Source of the DNA: Arthrobacter sp. 24S4-2 | GTDB taxonomy: Bacteria > Actinomycetota > Actinomycetes > Actinomycetales > Micrococcaceae | Direction of reading: 5' to 3' | Assembly (NCBI RefSeq): GCF_005280255.1 | Contig: NZ_CP040018.1 | Span: 2,542,001-2,606,000 of the forward strand | Length of the DNA stretch: 64,000 nucleotides | Part shown: positions 52,694-62,202 of the stretch, in pieces | How the letters are laid out: each line of letters starts with the position of its first letter | Position numbering within the stretch: the first letter of the stretch is position 1 | Program-made: the position numbers and the translations under genes | The notes under the pieces: model-generated | Told to the model about the DNA's origin: nothing | Databases searched by the model: none | Seen by the model: the letters and a program-made list of their open reading frames with translations, nothing else

Positions 52694-54127
52694 CTAGCCG
52701 ATGATGGGTCGTTCTTCCGGGAGCTGGTAGAGCCGTGGGTGGGAGGAGAGGGCGAGGGCGGAGGCGACGGTGATGGTGCCGATGCGGCCGGTGAACATGA
52801 GAGCCATGAGTACCCATTGGGCGTTGGCGGGCAGGTTGTAGGTGATTCCGGTGCTTACACCCACGGTAGCGAACGCGGAAATTGATTCGAACAGGACTTT
52901 CTCAAGGCTGTAGTCCGTGAACATCAGAAGCAGCAGAGTGCCGCCGATCACGGCGGCGACTCCAAGGAGCGCGACAGAGAGGGCCTGGCGTTGGGCGGAG
53001 GAACTGATGGAGCGGTGGGCGATGGTGACGTGGTCGCGCCCCCGGACCTCGTTCCAGATCGCAAACCCAAGGACCAGGAACGTGGTGATCTTGATGCCGC
53101 CCGCGGTGCCTGCGCTGCCACCGCCGATGAACATCAGAATATTGGTGACCATCAGGGTCTCAGGGGAAGCGGAGGCGTAATCGATGCTGTTGAACCCTGC
53201 CGTGCGCGGGAACACGCTCCCGGCCAAGGTTGCCAGAAGTTTCCCGCTCAACGACATTGGACCAAGGGTCTCGTCCCGGTTCCATTCAAAGGCGCCGAAG
53301 AACGCAAACCCTGCGACGAGGAGCAGCAGGGTGCCGAAGACGGTCAGACCAAGGTGGACGGACCAGTCCTTCATCCTTACACCGCCCTTGAGCAGGGCGA
53401 TGAGCACGGGGAACCCGAGCCCTCCGGCGATCACCGCCAGGCAGATCGGGATGATGATCCAGGGGTCGCCGGCGAAACTGACCAGATTGTCGCTATAAAG
53501 GGCGAAACCGGCATTGTTGAACGCTGAAACAGCGTGAAACGCCCCGTGCCAGAGAGCCGTGCCCGGATTGTCGTCGTAAGCAGACCAAAAGCGGACCGTG
53601 AGAACGGCGGCCGTGAACGCTTCAAAAACAACCATGATCCGGGCGACCCGGAAAACGACCGACCGGACGTCGCCGAAGTTCAGGGTGTGTGTTTCGGACT
53701 GCACGACCAGCTGGCCCCGGAGCCCGATGCTTTTGCGCACGAGCAGCGCCAACAAGGTCGCCAATGTCATGATGCCGAACCCGCCGACTTGAATCAGCCC
53801 GAGAATCACGGCGTGCCCGAAAGGTGTCCAGAACGTTGGGGTGTCGACAGTGATCAGACCTGTGACGCAGACAGCCGATACGGCCGTGAACAGGGCCGGA
53901 AGTACGGGGTCTGCCTCTGCTGCCGTTCGCGCGGCGGGCAGCATCAGCAGTCCGGAGCCCAAGAGGATCACGGCGAGGAACGCCAGGGGCACCGAACGGA
54001 CCGGATGCAGCAGCCCGCGTCCGGCCCTGTCGCCCTGTGCTCTGATCCGCGGCTTCATTCGCGGGCCGCCATCCAAGGGAGCGGCATTGCGGATCTTCAG
54101 CCCCTTTTCTCTTCCGCCGGCCCTCAT
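52694..54127 (-). CDS. trkH: TrkH-family potassium transporter
   Basis: 477 residues. Four pore repeats are visible: TAVSAVCVTGLITVDT, FHAVSAFNNAGFALYSDN, FPRTAGFNSIDYASAS and ISAFATVGVSTGITYNLP, each with the selectivity glycine. Start ATG 54127 overlaps the upstream permease stop (ATGA); ATG 54058 is an alternative. TrkH imports potassium with a cytoplasmic TrkA gating ring; no trkA is in the window. Enterococcal V-ATPase operons also carry a Trk/Ktr-type gene (ntpJ), which makes the nearby V-ATPase notable. Confidence 0.93.
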   Translation of the reverse strand: MRAGGREKGLKIRNAAPLDGGPRMKPRIRAQGDRAGRGLLHPVRSVPLAFLAVILLGSGLLMLPAARTAAEADPVLPALFTAVSAVCVTGLITVDTPTFWTPFGHAVILGLIQVGGFGIMTLATLLALLVRKSIGLRGQLVVQSETHTLNFGDVRSVVFRVARIMVVFEAFTAAVLTVRFWSAYDDNPGTALWHGAFHAVSAFNNAGFALYSDNLVSFAGDPWIIIPICLAVIAGGLGFPVLIALLKGGVRMKDWSVHLGLTVFGTLLLLVAGFAFFGAFEWNRDETLGPMSLSGKLLATLAGSVFPRTAGFNSIDYASASPETLMVTNILMFIGGGSAGTAGGIKITTFLVLGFAIWNEVRGRDHVTIAHRSISSSAQRQALSVALLGVAAVIGGTLLLLMFTDYSLEKVLFESISAFATVGVSTGITYNLPANAQWVLMALMFTGRIGTITVASALALSSHPRLYQLPEERPIIG

Positions 54128-55521
54128 TCGGACATCTCCTCGGCTTCTGCTGCGACGTTGCGGATACCCCGCGGCCGTCCGGCGCTGACCCATGCCCCGT
54201 ACAGGACGGCCGCGATTATCAGGGCCGCGGCCAGGCTGATTAGCGGCAGGCCCCGGGAGAGGTTGGCGATCAGGGTGAACGCCACCACCGCGGCGCCTGC
54301 AATATTCATGATGAGGTAGCCGCGGCGGCCCTCACGGTTGGAAAAAAGGGCCATGGAAAGCAGACCGGCCAGGAAGCTCAGGAAAACCGACACGGCGTAA
54401 AAAAGCACAAGTTCCTGGTCGATGCCGCCGGCTGCAGCGGTAACGGCGCATGCCAGAACGATGAACAGCACCACCCCCCAGTAGGGCGTGTGGTGGGTGT
54501 TTGTGTGTCCCAGCGCGGGAGGTAGGATGCCGACGGTATCGCCCTGTCTGTTGGTGTGGCGGGCGAGGGCCTTGAGCAGGCCCGGTCCTGCCTGGAAAGA
54601 GGAGCTTGCGGCGGAGAGAAGCAGCAGGGCGGTAACGAGCTGGAAGGCGGCAAAGACCGGGTCGGGAGCTGCCAGTCGGGCCAGTTCAGCGATCTGGGTG
54701 CTGTCCTCGGGCGGGATGCCGATCTGCAGGTGGGCGGCTTCTAGGGTGAGGCCCAGAGTGATCGCTCCGACGATGGCGAGAGTCAGCCACAGCGTCACCC
54801 TCCCGAATCGGCTCCGGCCGGCATCATCCAGCTGGCCCAGCTGGGCGATCGCGGACGACGGGGCTTCCACGCCCGTGGCCAGGGCCATGGCCACGGGGAA
54901 GGCCAGTATCACGGCGATGACCGGAGGATGTCCGGGTGTGTCGGTGATCGTTCCTACCGGTTGCGGGGTGGCGCCCAGGCCGTAGAGCAGAACGAGGATC
55001 GATACGATGATGAATCCCACAGTCATTGCGGCGAACACCAGCCGCCCCAGATGCCCGAACCACGTCCCGGCGCCGACGAGGATAACCAGGCCCAGCGCGA
55101 GCAGCAGCCGCCAGGGCGCCAGCGCGGGAAAGTAGGCGATAGCCGCTGACGCCCCGGCAGAGACGCTGATGGCGATCGTGAGGACGAAATCGACCACCAG
55201 CGCGCCGATCGGTACGAAGGACCAGCGGTCCCCGAAGGCTTCACCGACTGCTGCCGACGCTCCGCCGCCCTGCGGATAGCGGATCACCAGTTGCCGGTAA
55301 TTGAGGATCACCAGGGCGATGATCGCCACGACGAGAACCATCGTGGGCACAAGCAAGGCCAGGTCACCGTTCAGCGCCCGGAGAGCTGCTTCAATCGCGT
55401 AAGCGACTGAAGACACGGGGTCTGCCATCACGGCAAACGAGAATGCCAGCAGTAAGGCTGTCCGGGAACGGAGTGCTCCGGCGAGTCCGCCGCCGGGGGC
55501 TACCCTCTCAGGTGCCGGCAT
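54124..55521 (-). CDS. APC-superfamily carrier, KimA/KUP-like
   Basis: 465 residues, 12 membrane segments. The N-terminus FAVMADPVSSVAYAIEAALR followed by NYRQLVIRYPQGGGASAAVG resembles the DP-SSVAYG...SYRQ...YPNGGGAY pattern of KimA potassium importers and related permeases. It lacks the C-terminal soluble domain of KimA. Translational coupling to trkH supports a potassium role, but an amino-acid substrate cannot be excluded. The 360 bases between it and the ABC gene (55522-55881) hold no gene I can support. Confidence 0.8.
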   Translation of the reverse strand: MPAPERVAPGGGLAGALRSRTALLLAFSFAVMADPVSSVAYAIEAALRALNGDLALLVPTMVLVVAIIALVILNYRQLVIRYPQGGGASAAVGEAFGDRWSFVPIGALVVDFVLTIAISVSAGASAAIAYFPALAPWRLLLALGLVILVGAGTWFGHLGRLVFAAMTVGFIIVSILVLLYGLGATPQPVGTITDTPGHPPVIAVILAFPVAMALATGVEAPSSAIAQLGQLDDAGRSRFGRVTLWLTLAIVGAITLGLTLEAAHLQIGIPPEDSTQIAELARLAAPDPVFAAFQLVTALLLLSAASSSFQAGPGLLKALARHTNRQGDTVGILPPALGHTNTHHTPYWGVVLFIVLACAVTAAAGGIDQELVLFYAVSVFLSFLAGLLSMALFSNREGRRGYLIMNIAGAAVVAFTLIANLSRGLPLISLAAALIIAAVLYGAWVSAGRPRGIRNVAAEAEEMSE

Positions 55522-55881
55522 CGGATGGTCCTTTCCTCTCGTCGGCCCGGCCTGCTAATACCAGTCCGTGACCCGGCCGGACTGGCCAGACCATCTCGGA
55601 GCCTAACACCGGCAATCCCGCGCGCCGCCGGCGGCGGGGGAGTCTTTACGAATCCTTAACGCCGCCGGGTCCGGGGCGCTGCACCCCCGTGACAGGTCTG
55701 GCCCCGTGTTGCGCACTCCTCCGGGCCGGAGGCGTGTGTGCTGGTCTTCCCCGGCCGTTCGGGTGCTTGTATGCTGTGGATCGGAGAGCCGGGAAGCCTG
55801 GTCGGCCCGTGGGCGTTGCCCGCGAAACGCCCCGGCGACCGCCTCGGGTGTTCGCGTGATGACCTGAGGAGCGGCCGGCTC

Positions 55882-56601
55882 ATGAATGCAGCAACACAAC
55901 CTGTCATCGAGACCCTAGGTCTTGTCAGGGATTTCGGCAGGACACGGGCACTGGACGGCCTGAACCTGAGCGTCGCCGCCGGTGAAATTCACGGTTTTCT
56001 GGGCCCCAACGGTGCCGGCAAATCAACCACCCTGAGGGTGCTTCTCGGGCTGATCCGTCCCACCGCGGGTACGGCGCGGGTTTTCGGCAAGGATCCCTGG
56101 GCCGACCCTGTCGCCACGCACCGGGACATCGCTTATGTTCCGGGTGATGTGAGTCTGTGGCCGAATCTTTCCGGTGGGGAAGCCATCGATCTGCTGACCG
56201 GCCTGCGCGGCGGCGCGGACGGGAAGCTGCGCCGTGAGCTCATCGAGGAGTTCGAATTCGACCCACGGAAGAAGGCCCGCGCATACTCGAAAGGCAACCG
56301 GCAGAAGGTCGCCCTGATCGCCGCGTTCTCCCGTCCCGCCGGGCTGTATCTGCTGGATGAACCCAGCGCCGGCCTGGACCCGGTGATGGATGCCGTGTTC
56401 CGCCGCCAAATCCAGCGCGTCACCCACGGGATCAGCATCGATGGCACGGCCGCCGAGGTCGACGCCGATGCCGCCGAGCTGGGGGCTGTCCTGGCCGGCA
56501 TCGCCGAGCCCGGGATCAGCGGACTCACGGTCGCACCGCCTTCCCGGGAGTCGCTGTTCCTGCGCCGCTACAGCGACCGCAACGGCAGCGAGGTCCAGTG
56601 A
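55882..56601 (+). CDS. ABC exporter ATPase lacking the H-loop region
   Basis: 239 residues, about 60 shorter than DrrA-type ATPases. Walker A is GPNGAGKSTTLRVLLGLIRP, the ABC signature is YSKGNRQKVALIAAF, and Walker B is LYLLDEPSAGLDPV. Directly after AVFRRQIQRVT the sequence jumps to HGISIDGTAAEVDADAAELG. The stretch that should hold the switch histidine (H-loop) and D-loop end is absent in frame. The protein probably cannot hydrolyse ATP normally. ATG 55882 follows GAGGAG. It overlaps the permease start by one base (56601). Confidence 0.85.
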   Translation: MNAATQPVIETLGLVRDFGRTRALDGLNLSVAAGEIHGFLGPNGAGKSTTLRVLLGLIRPTAGTARVFGKDPWADPVATHRDIAYVPGDVSLWPNLSGGEAIDLLTGLRGGADGKLRRELIEEFEFDPRKKARAYSKGNRQKVALIAAFSRPAGLYLLDEPSAGLDPVMDAVFRRQIQRVTHGISIDGTAAEVDADAAELGAVLAGIAEPGISGLTVAPPSRESLFLRRYSDRNGSEVQ

Positions 56602-58112
56602 TGCCCGGCGTGGTGCAGCTGGCACGGTTCCAGGCACACAGGGACCAGGTAACGCTGCCCGTCTGGATCCTGGGTATCACACTGCTCGGCTTCGCGACCT
56701 CCAGCGCCGTCGCCTCTCAGTTCGGCGATGAGCCCTCGCAGGCAGCGATCCTGACCCTGGCAGCATCGAACCCGGCATTCCTCTTCCTCCGCGGCCTGCC
56801 CGACGGCACCGGCGTCGGGCAGCCGTGTTCTTCCAGGGCTACGCGTTCACGGCTGTCCTGGCAGGACTGATGAGCACCTTCGTGGTGGTGCGGCACACCA
56901 GCACCGATGAAGAGCTCGGACGGGCCGAACTCCTCGGCTCGGTCCCGCTGCCGCGAGCAGCGTCCCTGGTCGCGACGCTTGTGTTGGGCGCCGTCGCGAA
57001 CTTGCTGCTGGCCGTGTTTGTCGCCGCCGGTTTCGTCGCGGCCGGGCTGCCGGTTCCCGGCTCCGCGGGGGCCGGTGCCGCCGTCGGTGCTGTCGGTGTG
57101 TTCTCTGTGGGCCTGGCCGCGGTCACGGCCCAGCTCCTGCCCTCGGGCAGGAGCGCGAACGGTGCCGCTGCCGGCCTGGTCGGAGCTGCGTATCTGCTCC
57201 GGGGGTCGGCGACGCTCTGGGAACCCCGGCGGCGGATCTGTTGCACGTGAGGAGTGCGTGGCCGTCGCTACTGTCGCCCATCGGCTGGGGCCAGCGGACA
57301 CGGCCGTTCACCAGCGTGGATCTGTTCGCGCTTCTGGTACTTCTCGCTGCCGGGCTGGGCCTGGGAGCAGCTGCAGTGCTGATCCGGCGACGGCGGGATG
57401 TGGGAGCCAGCCTCTTGCCGCAGCGCGGCGACAGGGAGCGCGCCGGAGTCGGAGGGACGTCATTTGCGTGTCCAGTGTCGCGCCGTTGAGGGAACTCATT
57501 TCCCGGCTCGTGCCGGGCGGCCAGGCCAGGCTGATCGATGTGTTCATCACGGCGCTGCTGGGCGTGGCCGGGGTGTTCGCGGCGGCTGCGGGCATTCAGG
57601 CGGTGCTGCGGATGCGCGCAGAAGAGGCCGAGGGCAGGGCCGGGCTCCTTCTGGCCGCGCCGGTGTCCCGGGTCCGCTGGCTCGGCGTGAACCTGGTTAT
57701 CGCCGCCGCCTCCACGGTCGTTGTCTCCGGAACGGCGGGTACTACTGCCGCCATCGGCCTGGGGCTCTCGGGCACCGTTAACGGTCCCGCCGGGTCCTTG
57801 GTGCCGGCAGCGCTGGCGCACGTTCCCGCCGCCCTGGTATTCCTCGCCGCGGCCTCCGTGGCCTTCGCCTCGGCACCGCGGCTCAGTATTCCAGTGGGGT
57901 GGGGGATGCTGGCCGTCGGGCTCGTCCTGGGCGAATTCGGGGAGCTGTTCGGCCTGCCGGTGTGGCTCCAGGACGTGAGTCCGTTCCGGCACTCCTCGGC
58001 CATGCCCGTGGAATCCTTCGACCCGGCCGGGGCGCTGGGCTTGGCCGTCGTCGCGGCAGCCTTAACCGGCCTGGCCGCCTACTCCATCCAGCGGCGAGAC
58101 CTCACCGCCTGA
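56601..58112 (+). pseudogene. ABC-2 exporter permease with several frameshifts
   Basis: Pieces of one DrrB/tetronasin-type permease appear in succession. VQLARFQAHRDQVTLPVWIL is followed by AVFFQGYAFTAVLAGLMSTF to SANGAAAGLVGAAYLLRG, then LHVRSAWPSLLSPIGWGQRT, and finally REL ISRL with AGVFAAAAGIQAVLRMRAEE to the stop at 58112. The first two breaks, at G runs 56817-56819 and 57201-57205, each need one more G. Around 57430-57490 a larger loss is likely. It would pair with the ATPase before it to export a hydrophobic compound. Confidence 0.8.
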
Positions 58113-58139
58113 AGGGTCATTGTGTGCGAAAGGAGCTGG

Positions 58140-59009
58140 TTAGGGATTGGATGCCATAAAGTCAGTGACGGCTGCCTGGGCTTGTGCCTGCGTTGGTCCG
58201 AGCCAGAACAGGTGACTGGGCCCGGCCAGTTCCACGAGCATGGCTCCGGGGATAGTGTCCGCGTAGTCCTCTGCGTGGGCGAAAGAGACACCGGCATCAT
58301 GGCGTGACCCGGTCACCAGCGTCGGACAGCTGGTCCGGGTTTGGACCAGTCGGCGGTATGACGCACGATCGGGTCGGGCCTGCTGCAGATCGTTGACGAA
58401 CCCGCTCCCGGAGCGCATCGTCCGGAACAGTTCCCGTGCCCGTCGCTTGTCCTCTCCGGACCAGGTATGCCACCACTCGTTAACGGACCTGTTGGACAGT
58501 GCGCCGACCATCCGTCGTAGCCCGGCATCGGAATCAACCAAACGTGCCAACGTCGCCCATGTCAGGCCCTGCAGGGCCGGAGAGAAAACTAACGGGCCCA
58601 ACAGCGATTCGAGGTGCGTGTCGGGATACGCCCGCGTCGAAGGGGCGCAGCTGTGCAGAACCATCCGGGGCACCAATTCCGGCATGGCCAACGCGGCGTG
58701 AAGGGCCTGCATGCCGCCAATGGAGACACCAACCGCCCCTGCAGTCCGGTTGATACCCAGCTCCTCGCAGCACTCGGCCACGGCCGGAACAAATTCGGCG
58801 GCATTGAGGCGTCCCACACCTGTGTTCCCGTAGCCTGGGCGGGAGAACGCCAGCACCCCGTGCCCCTCTGACGTGTAAAGGCTCCACCCGCAATCGCTGG
58901 CCGCAGAGCAATGGCCTCCGGGGAAGAACAGCACAGCCGGCTTGTCCCCGGGCAGGTACATGACTTCCACAGGACCCAGGCGGGTTTGGACCACTCTGGT
59001 CTCGCTCAC
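58140..59009 (-). CDS. Alpha/beta-hydrolase
   Basis: 289 residues. The nucleophile elbow is GVSIGGMQALHAAL, the acid lies in TLVTGSRHDAGVSFAHAE and the histidine in LAGPSHLFWLGP. A cap region with WHTWSGEDKRRARELFRTM lies between. This is the haloperoxidase/esterase-like group of unknown substrate. ATG 59009 is at the natural start. It is convergent with the broken ABC permease gene. Confidence 0.88.
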   Translation of the reverse strand: MSETRVVQTRLGPVEVMYLPGDKPAVLFFPGGHCSAASDCGWSLYTSEGHGVLAFSRPGYGNTGVGRLNAAEFVPAVAECCEELGINRTAGAVGVSIGGMQALHAALAMPELVPRMVLHSCAPSTRAYPDTHLESLLGPLVFSPALQGLTWATLARLVDSDAGLRRMVGALSNRSVNEWWHTWSGEDKRRARELFRTMRSGSGFVNDLQQARPDRASYRRLVQTRTSCPTLVTGSRHDAGVSFAHAEDYADTIPGAMLVELAGPSHLFWLGPTQAQAQAAVTDFMASNP

Positions 59010-59159
59010 GGTCCAAGCCTACGTTGGGGCATCCTGTCCTCACCCGGCACCGGCTACCGGGCCAGGCCACGCACCGCGCGCGTTCGACTGGTAAGGAATC
59101 GGCTGATAGACCCTGTCGTACGGACACGATGCCCAGCTGGGCATCCCGTACCCCATGGG

Positions 59160-59466
59160 TTACTGGGGTCCGCCGCCGTGCTGAGAGACGACGTGAAGGT
59201 TCAGGAACGACGTGTGTTCGGGGTCGTGGAGTATTTCCTGATGGGCGATTCGCAGTTCGAGGGCAGTGGCCAGCGGCTGGCCTGTCCCGGGGTTGCGGTT
59301 AAAGCGCGGGTGGGCGCCGCTTGAAACCTGTAGCCGGATGCGGTGGCCGCGGCGGAAGCGGTGGGCTGTCGGCCAGAGCTGGATGTGGCCGGTCCGGACT
59401 CCCTCAGCGTCCGGTCTGGCGTTTCCGGGGTGCACGCGAATGATCCCGTCGCAGAGATTGAGTGAC
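59160..59466 (-). pseudogene. CocE/NonD-type hydrolase, C-terminal fragment
   Basis: The jelly-roll tail of an X-Pro dipeptidyl-peptidase/cocaine-esterase-like enzyme: NLCDGIIRVHPGNARPD, then TAHRFRRGHRIRLQVSSGAH, ending at 59160. It is the third piece of one gene; the target duplication GAC at 59464-59466 marks where the first IS3 element entered. Confidence 0.85.
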
Positions 59467-59512
59467 TGAGGTGTACTACTGATGTGAGACACAGTTTGAA
59501 AGGATTGTGCCC

Positions 59513-59803
59513 ATGTCTTCCCGTCCCAGTTATTCCGATGAGTTCAAGGCCGATGCCGTGAATCTCGTCATTTCCTCTGGCCGTTCGCCCGCCTCAGTTG
59601 CCCCCGAGCTGGGGATCTCCGTGACCGCGCTGAAGCGGTGGGTTCAGCTGCATCGTGAAGGAGAGGCCGGGGCCGGCGGCAAGCCTGATGATCCGGTGGA
59701 TCCCGCGAAATACAAGGCGATGGAGGCAAGGCTGCGGGAGCTGGAAAGGGAGAATGATTTCCTGAAAAAAGTTTCGGCGTTCTTCGCCAAAGAACAACGG
59801 TAG
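59513..59803 (+). CDS. IS3 element OrfA
   Basis: 96 residues from ATG 59513. Helix-turn-helix ASVAPELGISVTALKRWVQL is followed by a leucine-zipper stretch (MEARLRELERENDFLKKVSA). It binds the element ends. Near its end AAAAAAG (about 59765-59771) is a standard site for -1 frameshifting into OrfB. Confidence 0.9.
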   Translation: MSSRPSYSDEFKADAVNLVISSGRSPASVAPELGISVTALKRWVQLHREGEAGAGGKPDDPVDPAKYKAMEARLRELERENDFLKKVSAFFAKEQR

Positions 59804-59856
59804 AGGACCTCTACCGGCTTGTTCAGGAGAAGAACGCCGAATTCCCTGTCACCTGG

Positions 59857-60693
59857 ATGTGCGCCCGGCTGGGCATTCCGCGGGCCTCGTATTACCGGTG
59901 GCTGGACCACGAAGAATCACCGACGGCTGCCCGGCACCGTGAGCTGACCGGACTGGTCAAGGCGATGTTCGATTCCTCCGACGGGATCTTCGGCCATCGC
60001 ATGGTCCACACCAAACTCGCCGCCACGGGTGTGGAGATTTCCGTGGGGACGGTCGCTGCCATCATGGCGGATAACGGCTGGGCGGCCAAGCGGATGCGCG
60101 CCTTCAAACGCACGACCATCCCCTCGGACCCGGACAAGGTTTTTGCCGATCTCATCGGCCGGAACTTCACCTCAGATACTCCCGGCACGAAGCTCGTCGG
60201 GGATATTACCTACCTGCGTACCGGCGAGGGCTGGCTGTATCTGGCCACCGTCATCGACCTGTGCACCCGCATGGTCGTTGGCTGGGCGATGGCCGATCAC
60301 ATGCGCGCCTCCCTTGTCACGGGCGCGCTGGCGATGGCCCGGGACCGAGGACACCTGGCCCCGGATGCCATTTTCCACAGCGACCGCGGCACCCAATACA
60401 CCTCCCGGGAAATGGGCGCTTGGTGCACCGGAAACGCTGTGCGTCAGTCCATGGGGGCCACCGGGGTGTGCTGGGACAATGCCGTCGCCGAGTCGGCGTT
60501 CTCATCCCTGAAGAACGAGTTCTACTACCACCACAGCTTCGCCACCCGGCAGGACGCCCGCCGGGCGACCATGCGCTACATCGAAGTGTTCTACAACCGC
60601 TGGCGGCCCCACACCAACAATGATGGGCTGCCGCCGGCAACAGCAATGGCCAACTTCAAGACCAAAAACCAGCCGCTACCTGCGGCCGCCTAA
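59857..60693 (+). CDS. IS3 element OrfB, DDE transposase
   Basis: At least 278 residues from ATG 59857; the real product is probably the OrfAB fusion made by -1 slippage, since the frame is open back to the slip site. Catalytic residues are in LVGDITYLRTGEGW (first D), FHSDRGTQYTSREM (second D) and NAVAESAFSSLKNE (E). The frame is intact, so the element may be active. Confidence 0.92.
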   Translation: MCARLGIPRASYYRWLDHEESPTAARHRELTGLVKAMFDSSDGIFGHRMVHTKLAATGVEISVGTVAAIMADNGWAAKRMRAFKRTTIPSDPDKVFADLIGRNFTSDTPGTKLVGDITYLRTGEGWLYLATVIDLCTRMVVGWAMADHMRASLVTGALAMARDRGHLAPDAIFHSDRGTQYTSREMGAWCTGNAVRQSMGATGVCWDNAVAESAFSSLKNEFYYHHSFATRQDARRATMRYIEVFYNRWRPHTNNDGLPPATAMANFKTKNQPLPAAA

Positions 60694-60739
60694 CCCAAAA
60701 AGAAACTAACCGGCTGTCTCACATCCTTGACACACCCCA

Positions 60740-61855
60740 GACCGGCCGTTTGGCTGCACGTCGCAGAGTCTGGCGTGGAAGTCTGTGTGTTCGAGGCTCG
60801 AGCGTATGTACAGTGTCGCGCTGACGGGGCCGATGACGTCTAGGTCGGTTTCGAGCCGGTTGCTGGTGAACGTCAGGACGTCTGTGCGGGCTTCGAGTGT
60901 GCGGTTGTCCTTGCTCCCGGCACCCAAACCGACGCTACTGCCGCCAACCGCGGGCGTCGGGTTGGCCGGATCGTAAACGTAACGGGATGGGGGCGATGAC
61001 GGGGCCGGCCGTGTGTCGAGCATTCCGGCAGGCTTCAGGTACCACGAAGTGGGACGTCCGGTCGCCGGAGGCCAGTCGGGCAGGTCGATCCAGCGACGGG
61101 TGCCGGTGACCCGCACCCTGACCGGCAGGTTAGGTTCGGGCCGGTGGAGGTTCCCGAACGCGCGGTCAAGGGTAACGAACGCGTCGCGCTGGTAGGCCCG
61201 GAGTGCCATGTTCCGGCCGTGTGCCGCTGAGCTGATGAACAAGCGCACGGATCGGTCTGTACGGCTTAGCGCCGCGTAGTCGGCAAGGACGTTGGGGAGG
61301 AAGAAGTCCCACCACCCTCCGGCCAGATGAACGACCGGAGGCATGTTGGATGCGTTGAGGCGGTAATCCATTAACGCCCAGTATTCGTCGTAACGCTCAT
61401 GCCGGATCCATTCCTGGAAGTATCCGATTCGTTCACCGGTGGCGATCCTGTCCGCTTCGCTGACCGGCAGCTGGTTCGCGGCCCGCGTGAGCCGGGCTTT
61501 GGCGGTGAGGGCGGAAATGGTTTGGGTCCTGATCGATTGGTCCGGGCTAAACATGCTGTTCACCAGTTGGGCCCATCCCAGGGCGTTGCCGAGGGCGAAG
61601 ACACCGCCGGGGTACATGAACGTGTGATAGAAATCCGACGGGCCGACGTCGATGATTGCTGCTTTCCATTCGGGGATTGGCTGGGAGGCTAGCTCCCATT
61701 GGGCGTACCCGAGGTAGCTGGAGCCCCACGTGGCGAACGTGCCGGGGAACCAGTCCTGGCCCCGCATCCAGTCGATGGTGGCCGGCCCGTCGTCGCGGTT
61801 CATCTCGAATCCGTTGAAGGTCCCGCCGGAGCCGCCTGTGCCTGAGCTGCCACAG
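60740..61855 (-). pseudogene. CocE/NonD-type hydrolase, central fragment
   Basis: It carries the catalytic core: nucleophile in ATWGSSYLGYAQWE, acid region LAGGWWDFFLPNVLADYA and histidine in SSAAHGRNMAL. The jelly-roll start ATLYIRSSLEHTDFHARLCD runs to the insertion point at NGRS. It begins with CGSSGTGGSGGTFNGFEMNR just after the second IS element. Both IS insertions are in this one gene, so no full enzyme can be made. Confidence 0.88.
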
Positions 61856-61911
61856 AGATCTCGGACAGTGGGCCCTCCTAAAATGGGGGTCTACCGAAAG
61901 TAGAGATCAGC

Positions 61912-62202
61912 ATGACCGCATCACGCAAGCGATTTACCCAGGAGTTCAAGGACGAGCTGTGCCGCGAGGTGATCAACACGTCCAAGCCGATCAAGGACGT
62001 GGCCACCGCGTACGGTGTCGGCCCCGAAACGCTCCGCAACTGGCTGGTCAAGTACCGGGCGGCCAACGGCGGCACGGAGGTGGATCTGACGGTGTCGGAA
62101 CGGGCCCGGCTGAAGGAGCTCGAGCGTGAAGTTCAAGAGCTGCGGGCGGAGACTGCCTTCCTGAAAAAAGCCAGCGCTTACTTCGCGCGGGAGCAGCGGT
62201 AG
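61912..62202 (+). CDS. Second IS3 element OrfA
   Basis: 96 residues. Helix-turn-helix IKDVATAYGVGPETLRNWLV and the zipper ARLKELEREVQELRAETAFL. CTGAAAAAAGCC near 62160-62171 is the frameshift site. It differs clearly in sequence from the OrfA at 59513, so the two elements are not copies of each other. Confidence 0.9.
   Translation: MTASRKRFTQEFKDELCREVINTSKPIKDVATAYGVGPETLRNWLVKYRAANGGTEVDLTVSERARLKELEREVQELRAETAFLKKASAYFAREQR

Larger units (their letters stand above)
59467..60739 (+). mobile_element. IS3-family insertion sequence, 1273 bp
   Basis: The ends are imperfect inverted repeats: TGAGGTGTACTACTGATGTG at 59467 and, read inward from 60739, TGGGGTGTGTCAAGGATGTG, both followed by AGACA. 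TG...CA termini and a 3-bp target duplication (GAC at 59464-59466 and 60740-60742) are typical of IS3. It carries orfA and orfB joined by an A6G slippery site. Confidence 0.92.

Noticed and set aside
59765..59771. Frame change between OrfA and OrfB of the IS3 elements as a sequencing error
   Set aside because: Both elements have the A6G slippery site at the expected place, so this is normal programmed -1 frameshifting.
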